Of a stretch of DNA of 64,000 nt, positions 37,770-50,899 are shown one piece after another. The stretch's first letter is position 1; every line of letters starts with the position of its first letter. The notes beneath the pieces are model-generated. The model was not told the origin of the DNA, did no database searches, and saw only the letters and a list, made by a program, of their open reading frames with translations. The stretch lies in assembly GCF_018991925.1 (NCBI RefSeq), contig NW_024724368.1, positions 6,508,687-6,572,686 on the forward strand. Direction: 5' to 3'. Both the position numbers and the translations under genes were made by a program. The stretch is from Homarus americanus (Eukaryota; Arthropoda; Malacostraca; Decapoda; Nephropidae).

Positions 37770-38890
37770 GTTAACGGACCTAGTTAAAATGTCTCCGTAA
37801 TAGTTTTGATGTTATTTTGGGATGTTAAATTTGTGTTCTGGTTCAAGTTAAACAATTACGGGCATTCTTACATCTTCAGTTTGCAGAATATACATCTTTA
37901 TAAACCTGGACCCTGATGTGAAAATTAGGATCTGGTGGGAGAATGAGAACATGATATAAGAAAACAGGACAAAAATTATGGTGATCAAATAAAATGTGAG
38001 TATGGTGGGGGAGGGGTGAGGTGCGGCAGGTGGGGAGCAGTTTAGGGCAGGGAGAGTCCCAGCAAGCAACTGAGCAACTTCAGCTGTTGAGCCAGTATAG
38101 GTGAGGACAACGTGCAGGTCGGATGTGTAGCTCCGCGTCTCTCTCTCTCTCTGCATGCCTTAACTCTCCGTAAAGGGATTGGGATCAGTTTTTTCAGCCA
38201 GCTCACCGTCAACCAGCGTGTGTAGCAACGTAAGTGTTGGTTATCTGTTTGCTGTGCTGAAGATGTGACTGATGATGTAAATATGGGAGATGTTTTATTC
38301 CACAGAGATGAATGTTTATTTTCTATTCTGCGCCATCACAATACTTACCTAATACTTCACTTGTTGTTGGGAAAAAAAGTTGGCGAAGAGGAACTCGGTA
38401 AACAAGAGTAAAATTAAAAAAAAAGTGCTACCGAGAAATATTAGCACAAGTTCAGACTTCAGGATAGGGAGTTCTGAACACATTAAAAGAAAGAATGAAC
38501 ATCGCGAATAACGTCCACAGACTAAAGAAAACAGGAGACTGGTGAATCACATTATAGCTGAACGATGGATATATCAGTCTGAGACGAGGCTGGTGATTAT
38601 GGAATGCTCGGTCATCAATTTGTCTCATTGGTTATTATTAAACACTTACGAGAGGAAAAGAGGAGTTACGTGGAGGGCCGTGGTTAAGAGACACGAACAC
38701 AACATCGGTGAGGGTGAAGGAGGCTGTAGACAAGAGGAACGGATTTGAAAAATTGACGCCTCAATTTTCGAGAATCACTTAAGAGTAAAGAAAACTGTCA
38801 GCCAACTCCTATTATATTTTATCATTAACTTCCTGAAACGTAATATTTTTAACGCTTTTTGGTTATTTGAATCATTCAAAAATACCGCCA
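37770..38890. other. Intergenic, nothing recognised
   Basis: No credible frame or repeat. Confidence 0.5.
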
Positions 38891-38896
38891 AATGCT

Positions 38897-39054
38897 GTAC
38901 AGTAGCTAAAACAACTATCTGTGCATACTTTGTGGGAAACAATATGAGACCATGGACGATAAATAATGGTATATGAGGGCTGTCACTGGTCACACGTAAC
39001 ATTTCGGAGCATATCGACCCCCACCTGCACAGATAGTTGTCTTAGCTACTGTAC
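38897..39054. mobile_element. Foldback element with 29-bp inverted arms
   Basis: Arms at 38897-38925 and 39026-39054 match at 28 of 29 positions (GTACAGTAGCTAAAACAACT at the left). The 100-base interior contains actttgtgggaaacaatatg and accatggacga, which recurs at about 59261-59291. No coding capacity. Looks like a MITE. Confidence 0.65.
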
Positions 39055-39238
39055 GTCTTACCAGTTGAGTCGGTTCAAAGTTTCCAAATTCTTCCCTAAG
39101 CCTTTCTGAGAAAAACTGAACAGAGTCTAACAGAAGGACGGTAGATTCTCCTAAATCCCCCAACTGAGGACAAAAGACTTTGACTTGAGATAAAAATGAG
39201 GAAAGAAACTACTTTTTAACACCTAAACCTTAATGATT

Positions 39239-39742
39239 TATGGTGTGGTGGCTGAGTGGATAAAATGCTCGTCTCCTATCTTGAAGGTCTCTGGTTGGTG
39301 GTCGGGGCACCCCCAATTTACCCAGCAGTAAATGGGTACCTAACATTATGGCTGGCGAAGTAAAGTTGGTCGAGTCTGTAGCAGCCCACACTGCCTCCCT
39401 GTGTATCCCGGAGGTTCAGTATTTAATGTGCTGTATACACGCTGAAGCTCAGTAATAACGAAATAACTAGAACAAATGGCTTTAAATTAGATAAATTCCG
39501 ATTCAGAAAGGATATAGGCAAGCACTGGTTTGGTAATAGAGTTGTGGCTATGTGGAATAGGCTACCGAGTGCTATAGTAGAATCGGGGACGCTAGGGAGC
39601 TTCAAGACGAAGTTGGATAGGCACATGGAAGTGCTGGGATGGGTGTGAAAGGGATCTGCCCTGTATGGGCCAGTCGGCCTCCTGCAGTATCCCACTTTCT
39701 TATGTTCTTATGTTCTTATGTTCTTATGTTCTTATGTTCTTA
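39239..39742 (+). mobile_element. tRNA-headed SINE fused to CR1-like LINE tail
   Basis: The head has an RNA polymerase III A-box-like TGGCTGAGTGGATAAAATGC at about 39248-39267. A central motif TTTACCCAGCAGTAAATGGG follows at 39317. The last 250 bases preserve LINE coding sequence (FRKDIGKHWFGNRVVAMWN, then LPSAIVESGTLGSFKTKLD) and end in octamer repeats TTCTTATG (39697-39742, five perfect). CR1-group LINEs are known for short 3' octamer repeats of similar sequence. The B box is degenerate. Composite tRNA-plus-LINE-tail structure is typical of SINEs mobilised by a partner LINE. Confidence 0.6.
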
Positions 39743-40134
39743 ACGGAGCAGCGTCTTGAGTCTGGTACTCACTTCCGCTTAAGGACCTGCAAGTAATAAC
39801 CAACAAGGGTGATTGAGCCACTTGGCGTAACATAACCAAACTGTTACTTTACGTTACCACAGATGACTAGCGTGACGATCTAACATCATTAATCCAGGTG
39901 GGGAGCGTGACCACAAATAAGAAGCGGCCAAAGTGACTGATTACAACACACCTAGTGACCTAAATTAAGCTCAACAGGTAGTTAATGTGGGTGGGGTGAA
40001 CGTGTCACTGTTATAAGGCCACACACTCCTTGCCCTTCACACTGGTATCTTGGCCCCATGATATCTTAACAGTTGGGGAAGTGGATGGAGGTAAAGTACA
40101 GTCATGTCCACACAGTCTCCTTTTGTACTGTATC

Positions 40135-40295
40135 CACATTGCCCCTAACGCATCCACACTGCCCCTAACGTATCCACATTGCTCCTAACATATCCACATT
40201 GCCCCTAACGCATCCACACTGCCCCTAACGTATCCACATTGCTCCTAACGTATCCACATTGCTCCTAAAGCATCCACACTGCTCCTAAAGTACCC
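40135..40295. repeat. 20-bp 'gcccctaacgtatccacatt' array
   Basis: Eight units alternating cgcatccacact and cgtatccacatt, a two-unit higher-order pattern. Confidence 0.9.
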
Positions 40296-40414
40296 AATTT
40301 CAATCGCAGAAATTCAAAGTATATGGCCAGTTGACCACATTTTATACAAAACAGAAATATCGCTAAGGTAAAAATATAATTGCTCAAGAATGCACAATAG
40401 ATAACATTATTCAA

Positions 40415-40668
40415 ACAACATCGAGGCCTGACAGACAAACAATGAGGCCAGGCAAGCATAAACAATGAGGCCGAGCAAACGTAAACAATGAGGTCCTTAT
40501 TGTATATGTGTGCCTGACCTCATTGTTTACGTCTGCCCGGCCTCATTCTTTACGTCTGCCTGACCTCATTCTTTACGTCTGCCCGGCCTCATTCTTTACG
40601 TCTGCCTGACCTCATTGTTTACGTCTGCCCGGCCTCATTCTTTAGGAGGCCGTAAACAATGAGGACAA
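40415..40668. repeat. Inverted 23-bp minisatellite
   Basis: Units on one strand at 40415-40495 (aaacaatgaggccgagc), then six reverse-complement units at 40510-40644 (gcccggcctcattctttacg), then one forward unit at 40646-40668. Confidence 0.9.
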
Positions 40669-42860
40669 CTATTTTCCTTCTTGCTAAAATAATAAATAAT
40701 TTACCACAAAATTCAGACAAAACATTAACATAAAAATTATACAAAACTGAATATACTCAGGTCGAGAGTACAGGATACATAAGTTTACATACACTGTACT
40801 CCTAGAGAGAACTAGATAAGAGGTAAATAAGTGGGTGAGTGTATGTATGTGTTACAGCCTGGTCACACCAAGGTCGGAACACACAACATACACACATACT
40901 TAACTCTAACTCTCTCCACGGGTACAGTATATATAATATTACATAACCTGTACTCTCGACTCTGGACGTGTGTAACTTTCAATAAGAGTTTAAATGACGT
41001 TGTATTTATTATGTATGTTGCTCTTAACTCTTGAATTATATAATTATATCACAATAATAGAAAAAAAATATAAATAAATTCCTAAATAACGTAATATTCC
41101 CATCAAACTAGAAGGTTATATTAAAGAGTAAATCCACATTCTCTTCGATCTGGACCTGACGATATATTTAACATCTATGAACTTGAGATTGGTTAAGTCA
41201 CTTTACTCTCCCGTTATAATGTTCATTAAAATGTACCAAGAGGATGATTTTATTACAATTTCACTTTTGTTGTGGTAAAATATAAGACACACAGACTTTG
41301 ACTTCTGTTAGCAGGAAAGACTTGGTGACGGAGATACCTCACGCTAATTGTATGGATGATAGCAACGAAAGACCAAGTTAAACGCAATCTAACGCCATTA
41401 GACTCGGAGGATGTTAAACAACCTGATACACCGCTTCCATCCCGAGGAACCTGTCAGGTATGCTGCTCCTTAACCCTGGCTGGTAATAGCCCCTTCCAAG
41501 TCGGTAGCGCTACATCACTGACCATAGAATCACCATAAGTGGACAATGTGGGGTATAAGAAATTAACATAAGTGGACAAGTGGCGAGATGGTGAGTTCTG
41601 TAAAGTAATTGTTTCTGCCACTTTAAATTTAACAAAATAGCTTTCTAATTCTTCTTACTTGAAATGACAAGAACTATCTGCACCGAACTACTGACTTAAA
41701 TGCTAAAGACTAGAAAGTTGAATAAGGAAGACGAGACACAGAGTAAATGAATACGGAACTGTTGAATTTTATGCTTTGTGAGGTGGTCGATGACATTGGT
41801 TTTGATCTGATTTGAGTCACAGTTTAAGAGAACATAGACTCGGTCAGTGGATTTACGAACTGTGGTAAGGAAAAAATTAATATAGAAATCTTTGTTCTTC
41901 AATCCATAAAAGAACTAAGAAGTGAATAGAGGTTTAAACAGTACAAACACCAACATACCAACGTGTATACAGGCCAAAAACAGACTTCAAATATATTACT
42001 TCACATCATTAAACAAGAGATATATTCACATCCTCTGATAAAACAACAAACACAACAGAATGTCTCGGTACTATCCCTGGCGTGTCCTCAGGATGTCCCC
42101 AAGTGTCCCTGGTCAGACACACACCTGACTGAACCACAGGTGTGTCAGGATGAACAACACAGCCACATTATGTATCGTGCTAACCCTCTCTCAGTGATGA
42201 TGATACCGTAACACACACATATAGCCCCTGTACGTACGCGTGTGTTTAATATATCAAAATACAGTTTTAATATATGGAATTTTAGATTAATAAAGTTAAG
42301 AAAATAAACAAACAGAAAGATTCATCAGTTCTCGGAGGCAGAGGAGCTACAGGTTGGAACAGTGGCAAAACGGATGTCCTCCCTCCCAGATGTACCCAAG
42401 TATGTAGCTGGTTCAGTAACCTTGAGAGACAGTGACTCTTCCTCCTCCCTGATTACGCATTCGGTCTTGCTCTCTACCCCGTGGTGCTTGTGCCAGCGGC
42501 TGAAGCACCATTTAGATCTTCCTCTCTACCACCACGACCACCACCCAGTGTCCGGATTCGTAAAGATTCTAAAGGTCAATCTTGTCTCAGTGCAACTTTC
42601 ATGTCAGTTTTGGACATTAAATTTCGACCTCAGTTCAACACAGCCAGGTAAATGCATTCTTACATCTCCATCTACAACGAAACTTAAACGCTTTGAACTG
42701 TAATAATCTTGCGTCATATACTGGACACACATCAGATCTTTCGTTCTACAGTCCGCGTTTGTCTATTGTCTTGTCTGGAACTCATGTACGACATCTATAC
42801 CAACTGCTTGTAATGATCCGCAACACAGGGAATATCAACGCTGAAAATCAAATCAACATA
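40669..42860. other. Intergenic, nothing certain
   Basis: A 113-codon frame at 42362-42703 is somewhat GC-richer than its surroundings and could be an exon of an unknown gene, but it has no domain and no paired exons. Confidence 0.4.
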
Positions 42861-42861
42861 A

Positions 42862-43014
42862 CTGAATATAAACAACTAAACGCATCTCAAACCTACTGTA
42901 GTATGACGAAATTTTTTTTTGTGATAATATTAAGGTTAAAAATGCTGACTGGCTTACATACCCCTCTTGTGCTGATACTTAATGAACAGCGTAAAATTCC
43001 CCATATCCAGTGAC
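42862..43014 (+). repeat. 155-bp dispersed direct repeat, copy 1
   Basis: Begins aatataaacaactaaacgca and ends ccccatatccagtgaccg; about 93-95 percent identical to 43620-43777. Confidence 0.93.
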
Positions 43015-43619
43015 CGCTCTACAATGCATATAGGTCGAACACGCCGAGTTTCCTCACAGCTACTCACCACTACTGTCTCTATAACCAACCTGAGAATCTG
43101 ATGATGATTGTCTTTCTCAACACTTTTATGCCACAAGGATTATAATACATTAAAGATCATAGTAATTTCATACATGTTATTAAATCTGAAATCTGGAAAA
43201 CTAAGCGATTAATGACGATACCTGTTGATACATTTTACAACCACCAATTGCTCGAGTTAAGTTTTCCAGCCCCGTAAACTATCGCTCGGCAAGATGAGGT
43301 TCCTGCAACATTACCAACCTCAACGTCTCAGTGTCAGATAACTACAGAGGAGAAATTGCCAGCGCCGCCTCTCTCGACATTAGACAACAGGATCCCCAAA
43401 TACCATCCTACAGTTTGGGGCAGCCGCTAATTATAGGATCCTTGATTCTCAATTGTCAAGGTAGACGTGTTACCAGACAGCCGGTGTAATATAAGGCCCA
43501 GAGAGGTGACAAAAGGACTCCCTCAGACTGAAGGCCAACTCTTACAGAAGTGCTCGTAATAGGTGGTGGTGGTGTGGCAGAGTAGAGCACTAGGTCAGGA
43601 GATGAGACGGGTAGTGATG

Positions 43620-43777
43620 AATATAAACAACTAAACGCATCTCAAACCTACTGTACTATGACGAAATCTTTTTTTTTGTGATAATATTAAGGTTCAAAAT
43701 GCTGACTGGCTTATTATACCCCTCTCGTGCTGATACTTAGATGAACAGCGTCAAATTCCCCATATCCAGTGACCGGA
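43620..43777 (+). repeat. 155-bp dispersed direct repeat, copy 2
   Basis: Same segment 750 bases downstream with a handful of substitutions and indels; both copies hold a run of T followed by gtgataatattaaggtt. Confidence 0.93.
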
Positions 43778-44123
43778 GCCCTTGACACTGGTAGTACAAG
43801 TTCATCAATGGTTATACAATAGTGAAGTCTGCATGTGAATACCATTGTGGTTAACGATGTGACTGGCGTGTGTGAAGTAAGTCGAGAATCAGTCAGGTGT
43901 TTAGTTAAGACAACACAAGACTAGGACCTCCGGGTGGACAGAAGCAACATGGCATAAAAATGTAACTTCGTAAATAATCAAATATTAAAAATCAAATACA
44001 GAATACCACAGGAAGGAGGTTATTGGTGTAAGATATTTCTCTCCCAGTAACTCTGATGATGGTAGATTTGAGGTAAAAACAGAGATAAAATAAAATTTAT
44101 ATTAAAGTTACCAGACAAGAATA

Positions 44124-44164
<41 letters not shown>

Positions 44165-46111
44165 ACGAGAGAGAGTTCAGTGTAGGTAAACCAGTTCACG
44201 CTCCAAACCAGTCTTCCCTTACCTCGAAACACGACCCTTACACAACCACCTCCAGCTGAGACCTCTTAACGAGAACCAGCTAACGAGAACTTTTAGCAGA
44301 TATTTCTTAACGAGACCTCGAAATAAAGATTCACCAAATTCGAGACCTCTTTGTAGCGATACCTCTTAACAATGGGACCCCTTAGTAACGAGACTCAAGC
44401 TACGAGGTCACTTTGCAACGAGACGCCTTAAAACAACGAGAATTTTATCAACGAGACCCAAACAGCGAAACGTTAATAATAACCATTCCAATTACGAGAC
44501 CCCCAGGACATGGTGCCGCACGTACACCACACCAGCACTTGTTGCAGGTGTTCCGGACGCCCAGACAGGTGCAGTGGACATACAGTAAACAAGACATACG
44601 TATATAAACAGGATAAAAAAAACAAAAGGGTAACAGACCTCCATAATTACTGCCACGTACGAAGAAGAAGAAGAAGAAGGGAGAGGTCACTTACCCATTC
44701 TCCCTACTAACGTAACAATATCACCATCTGTCGGGTTCGTAAAAGTCATCTTACAGAGAGGTTGTTATTTTTACGATGTACAGTCAGCATAAAATGTGTC
44801 TCTACCCCTGCCGTGCGTAACAATCTGAAACATCGGGTGAAAACGAGCAGTGGATATTATTGGGTTTATATGGTAGTGTGACTATAAACGTATTCCATAT
44901 CTATTTCGTCTTTATGTATTATATATGTAACTTTATCTTGGCTGTGTGTAGAATATAAAACGTCCTTTAATACGTGTAAATACATAATAAGATATAGTAA
45001 TTAATTAGATGAAAAATGACGAGCTGGTGCATATGATAAAGTTCACTCTCCCTATTATGTTTCGCGAACCACCTCAGTGAGACCCAAAGCATCTTGTGTG
45101 GTGCTTATGGACGAATCATATGGCGGCAACTACTAAGTCATGTTCGATTAAATGAATAAAACCTCGACTTAATGTTCGTATCTTTTAATCCTAGACCACC
45201 AATATGTATGCATTTGTTATTTCCCTTAAGCAAGCTAATAATCCTACTAACAGCTATTGTCGCTACCATATATATAAAATTAATAATTAAATAATTCCTT
45301 AGGATAAATTTAAGTAAAAAAAAAATCCTTGGAAACATAATATACATTCACGATTTATTTTACTCTCTTTAATTTCCTATTCAACACTAAAGTAACACAT
45401 CGCACAGGAATGTTTCTGGTATTGATTGATACATTTGTACCACATATTGAGCAAGGAAGGATTTTCTTAGGCCAAGAGGTAACCAACCCATCCGATACAT
45501 CAACGTGTATGAAGTTATTGAGTAATTTTTTTTTTTTATGCCACCGGGTCATGAGGTCTAGATACTTCTTTTTGCTGACTGTACACACTGTACTAACCAA
45601 GCTACTCTGTATGTTATAGTTTCTAAAAGTACATCTCAATGTTTATGTTTCTGCAAAGTACATGTGTTTTTGTCAAGTATATATTCTTTTAAGAGTACCT
45701 GAAGTTAACCATATATTCTCTTGAGTACATTTTTACTTAGACATTTCCCCAGAGTACATCTATGTTATTTCAGTACATTACATACACTTTTAAACGGCAC
45801 CAATTTACTGTGGTCTTGGGTAGAATTGTGCTGCACTCTCCACACCTCAGCGGCTGTTATGATACATTTGTGGCTTGTTTTTGTCATCACCTCTCATGCG
45901 CCCACACACACACACACAACAGAGCACGACCCGCCACGCATAAATAAATACGAACGTTCATACATGCATTAAACATACAAGCACATCAACACAATTACAT
46001 GTGCTGTATACATATAGTAAAGGCAACGGTATAGTATCAACTACAAGTGACGCCTCTTAACGGTTAACAATACTGTACGACTATGTCGGTGCGATGGTAA
46101 GTGTAGTCAGT

Positions 46112-46115
<4 letters not shown>
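43778..46115. other. Intergenic; (GT)n at 44125-44161
   Basis: Also a degenerate 'ttaacgagacc' repeat at 44265-44500. No gene. Confidence 0.55.
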
Positions 46116-46142
<27 letters not shown>

Positions 46143-47200
46143 AGGCAGTGAGGAGGTGGTAAGAGTGCAAGAATCAGGTTCACCCAAAGTGTCTTACGAT
46201 CAAAATTCCTCATGGCTGAAAAAGCAACAATACATCTAATTGTTTGACTTTTAAAAGGTTATGCAAAAATGACATCGATATTATACCGAGTATCTCTACC
46301 TTAACTATTTACGTTCACATAGCACCAGTTAGGAGACGAATATAACGTTGGCAATCTCACCCCCAAAAAAGATTCTCTACCCTAAAGTTGTCCCCTAATT
46401 GGTGCTTAGGGAATGTATTAATTTTTTTAAGAATGACTCAAATTGTTAAGTGCATTTTCATACCTTTAGCTACGAGGAATATTTATCATATGAGCCAGGG
46501 AGATCCCGGTACCAAGCTTTACAGTACGTTGTGAGGATTAGTATTGCAGGAGTATGTCCCGGTTTCAAAACAGTCTACCGTACAGTGTGTGTTAGTTGAG
46601 TGTGTCGCAGAGAACGAGTCAACTTATCATCATTAATTAACTAGGACTACGTTAAGATTAGTTTCACCCATCTTATTTCCCTTGACGACTGAAATCTAAC
46701 TGTACTTGGGGGTCAGCTTAGGTTAGCGTTAGGGTGGCTTAATCGTGAGGGGTAATAATCTGGGGGGAGCTATTCTTCAGATGATCAATTAGCTAAACGA
46801 ACTAGATGATTTAAGGCTTTGGCAAAATTAAATGAGAAGAATTATTAAACGGAACCATATTTCCCATTATTAAACACACTACAATAAACACACTACCATA
46901 AGCACACTACCATACATACTGAGTTTATCCTTCTCCCGATGCAACACTGATTTTATCACCTCCTGGTCACCAGATGCTAGACGCGCCAACCATGCATCTC
47001 CAGCGCCTTTTTAGTATTTTCCACACCAATAAGACACACCCTGGTACAATCCTTCTACGTGTATAGTTCTCAGCACTTGCTCAAAAGGCTTTATACGTTA
47101 TTTCACCCTCCAAAACGTAAGACTAATCGCATGTGTTCTACAGAAGTGGACGTCAAGAACAGTTCTCATCGATGTGTTAAATAAGTATTCCCTCCCCATA
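46116..47200. other. Region upstream of the protease gene
   Basis: (GA)n at 46117-46143, two reverse-oriented 30-bp-family units around 46715-46785, and short aaacacactaccat repeats at 46868-46915. No promoter identified with confidence. Confidence 0.5.
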
Positions 47201-47220
47201 GGTCCTACTCCTTGACCAAC

Positions 47221-47385
47221 ATGTGTCCTGAGATGAAGCGAGGGGCCTTCCTGCTGGTGGTATTACAGATCCTAGCAAAGACGTCTGGGTTCCTGATACA
47301 GAACTCTGATGCGCCACAAATACTTAGATCAACGACTCCAAGCCCTCTCACCCTCACACCTGACATCCATAAAAACTACACAACG
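47221..47385 (+). CDS. Protease exon 1: start codon and signal peptide
   Basis: Two in-frame ATGs, at 47221 and 47233. From the second, the peptide [19 protein letters not shown] has the basic start and hydrophobic core of a secretion signal. The exon then runs into a Thr/Pro-rich stretch and ends in phase 0 at a consensus donor (gtaagg from 47386). A pyrimidine-rich acceptor-like sequence ending in AG just before 47202 suggests a 5' UTR exon may lie upstream. I could not identify a promoter with confidence; a TATA-like ttatacg near 47091 is only suggestive. Confidence 0.7.
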
Positions 47386-50300
47386 GTAAGGTTACAACAC
47401 CACTTTCTGAATCCTCTGTCTAACACGAATGAAGATGGACACTTTCTCACCTCGAATTAAAATACTAATAACACTTAATGAATAGAAGAAATAGAACTTT
47501 TAGAGAAAGAATTACTCTGGAGCCACCATGAAGAGGGAAACAAAGTGTAGCCACGTTAAAGAAGAAAGAAATAGGCCAAACATCATCACTACTCCCAAAA
47601 GTAATACAACTACAACTACTTTTACCAATATCAAAACTATTACTACAACTTCTACTACTACCAGGAATTGTTGATACTAAAACACCTACTACTACTACTA
47701 CTACTAATACTATAGCTTTTTTTTTTTTTTTTAATAATGGCCTCCAGCCTCCCCCAATAGCCACACCTTCGCCACCATTTAATTACCTTAATATTAAATA
47801 TCCTAATACATAAGTAGCTATCCTATCTGTGTTAAATTAGTTGAGCCGCAGATCTATGCGGCATTCAGTGACAGTAGCCTCATAGTCAATATCTGCAGCA
47901 GTTGTCGGAGTTGGGGCAGAAGCTCTCGTTCCCCTGAGGCAGAGCAAAGCCGACCGAAGGAGAGAGAAAGACAGTCGACATCTCATCCAGGCTGTAACAT
48001 AACTTCTGGGCTGCTGCTTCTGTTCGGAGATCACCTCCGCGAGTCTGGCGTAGAAACATCTTGCACTTGGTCCCATCCCACCAGAGGTTGTGAACACTAG
48101 AGGAGTGAAGCTGCCTTGATCAACGTTTTGAATTCTCTCCCCATATGCCCTTCTCTTGTCGTTCTCGTTCCTCCTATGTGCAGCATCGAGAGCTAGGTTA
48201 CGGTGACATGCGGCCATGGGATCAAAAATCCTGATGTCGAAGAAAGCTCGCTGTCCCCGCGTCCAGAATCCTCGAGCACTGACGTCCACACGGGCTTCGT
48301 TAGATGTGTTTGAAGTCCTGTGTTGGAAGATCTCACCATCCAATGGAAGGAGGGTCGGTTCTACCATGACATCCCGGCAGATTTCCTTCAACATATTTGC
48401 TGTGAGGTCCCTTACCTCGTCATGCCTCATGCATATGAAGCCCCCCCTTCTTGCACACCATGGCGTGATCGCCATCATAGGAAGAGCCACACACGCATTG
48501 GGAGGGCAAACCTTCTACTGGCCGACCGTACCTTAGAGCAATGGCATCTGTAAATTCTTGTTTATTAAGACTGAAACCATTTGCCCTTATCGGTAACGTA
48601 GTTAACCAGTTCGAGGCGCCCACCTCCTGCGCTATAGCTACCTTTTTTTTCAAATTTTCTGGTACCTGCAGCAACAGTTGCTGCAACTTATCATTTTGGC
48701 TGTGCTGTCGATCTGTCGTAATGGACCTACGAATCTTATTTACTTCATTGGTGTCCACTTCCCCTGTTGCATTCTGGGCTATTATGTGGTCCGTGAGGGC
48801 TGCCGTGGGCTTAAGTGAATTTTGATGTTCAGTGGCAGCAATCTCCTCTGGATTTGTCAGTCCCAGCCCTCCCAGTCTTCATGGAAGTGCAAGAAGTGCT
48901 CTTTCTGCTGGGGTTAAGTCAGGGTGTTTCACTAATTTAGGAATGAAATTGACACTGATAACTTCTTCCAGAGGGTGGAGGAGGGGTCCGATATCAGGGA
49001 TAGTACGCATCAGGTAGTTTCAACGATGCTTGACTCCATGGGTGAATGCAGCAAAGGCAGCATGTGGCTCTGTGTTAGCAATCTCAGACAGAGCTTGGAT
49101 TTCACTAACCCACTCATTCACCTTTCCCGCTATGTACTCGGTCTTGAAGTCCGCAGTGCCAATTACTGCGCTTAGATGTCTTTGGCCGTCCTTATTTATT
49201 TTGACCTCACTTCCGCCAAAAACCTCCAATGCCCGTTCGTAATGTTCTGGCTTCACGATGAGGAAGGACTTGCTGGCGTTTGGGTGGTACCCTATTTGTG
49301 GACCTCGCGATGTTACCAAGTCCCACCACTTTTTGATGCCCTCCACTTTTCCTGCTCCTGTAAGGTCATCAGCATATGCCACTTGTTTGACCTCAGTTGT
49401 TTCAAATTTTATTTCTTGTTGGAGCACTGATAGGCCAATTGCATACATTGCCATTGCAACAGGGTCCCCCTGTGTTGTTCCCTCGGTCGACTGTAAGATG
49501 GTATCACCTCTTAGAGCCTTGTTGTTTACTATATAGAGGTCTGATGGATTCCTATACGAATTTTCAACATACATTGCAAAGCTTGGACACTTGATCTTGA
49601 TGTTGTGCAGTGCAGCCTTGCGGTTAAGTATGTTGAATGCATTTGAAGCATCCACCAGGAGAACGGCCTCACAATCACGCTGCTCAAATATCAGTCTCAT
49701 GGCGTGAATGGCGGCCTCCCCGCCAGCCTGGTGGCCAGCACACACTTGTAGGTTCCCTGCTGCTGCCCTGACATCATCCTTTACCACCTCCATTATGCAT
49801 TTTCCGATGATCCGCCTCAGCACTTCCCCCACCCCTATAGGCCTACATCCTGGTTTCTTTTCCAGAGGAATAAGGCGGCAGGCCGTCAGGGCCTGGAGGT
49901 GATGGCAGCAAGAGGATGCAAGCTTTCTTGCAAGGGCGGCAATGGCAGTGCAGAGATCGCTTGCTACAGGGCCAAACTTGTTTGTGCTGAGGATGACTCT
50001 CCAACCGTTTGCATCCAGACCTGAAGGGCCAGCTCCTCCTCGAGTCTTCAGTGCCTTTTTCCACACCATCTCTCCTGTTATTTTCTCGAACAGGACAGCG
50101 TTTGGTGGGGTATAGACACCCTCGAACCTGATGCCTTCTTCGTCGCTTGCAGGGGGATGTTTCTCTTTCAGTAGTTTTAATGTCTCTCTGTTTATTGGCA
50201 TAACCCCACCGGAGGATTCCTCTGTGAGAGATCTTACCGCCAGAGACACTTTTCCCACGCGCATTTTATTTCCAAATTTTCTTGCCACGTCATCGGTGTT

Positions 50301-50899
50301 TTGCTTTCCGTCACCCGTAATTTTTAGTCTCTGCTGCAGTGTTCTTGCTTCACATAGATCATCAAGGGCCCCAGTCTGCCACATTGCCAATCTTCTCTTC
50401 ATTGCTGCCACATTTTCTTTGTGCTTAGTCTTTGTGTGTGTCCTCTGAGAAAATAGATGTGGTATTATTGCCAGTATTTGAAGAGCTAAAGGGGCGAGGA
50501 AGCGGTCCTGAGTGTAATCAGTCATGAGGCGAGTCATCTCCCGAATCATTTCTTTGGTGGCCGCACACTTGGGTGGTTTAAATAAGTTAGTGGGCGACCA
50601 CTTGACAATTTCTGAATAGGTTTCTTTGACCTATATGTCTGCATTTTCCATCGACATGCCATTCCACTGAGGTGGCTGTCTCTCATTCTCCTCGTGGACA
50701 TCTGCTACTAAGGGAGCAGCATTTATTAGTACTGCATTTTCGGGTTGAGTAGACTCACTACTATCATTTCGGATATCATCGGGTGGTTGGGTCCCGGCGA
50801 TATCCACTGTGGCCACCTGTGTCGGCCCCCTGCGACGTGGGTTCCGACACTGGTCTCGCTTCTTGTAATCCACACATGGTCGGTTGTTTCTCGCACAAA

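Noticed and set aside
42362..42703. 113-codon frame considered as an exon
   Set aside because: No recognisable domain and no neighbouring exons in compatible phase.
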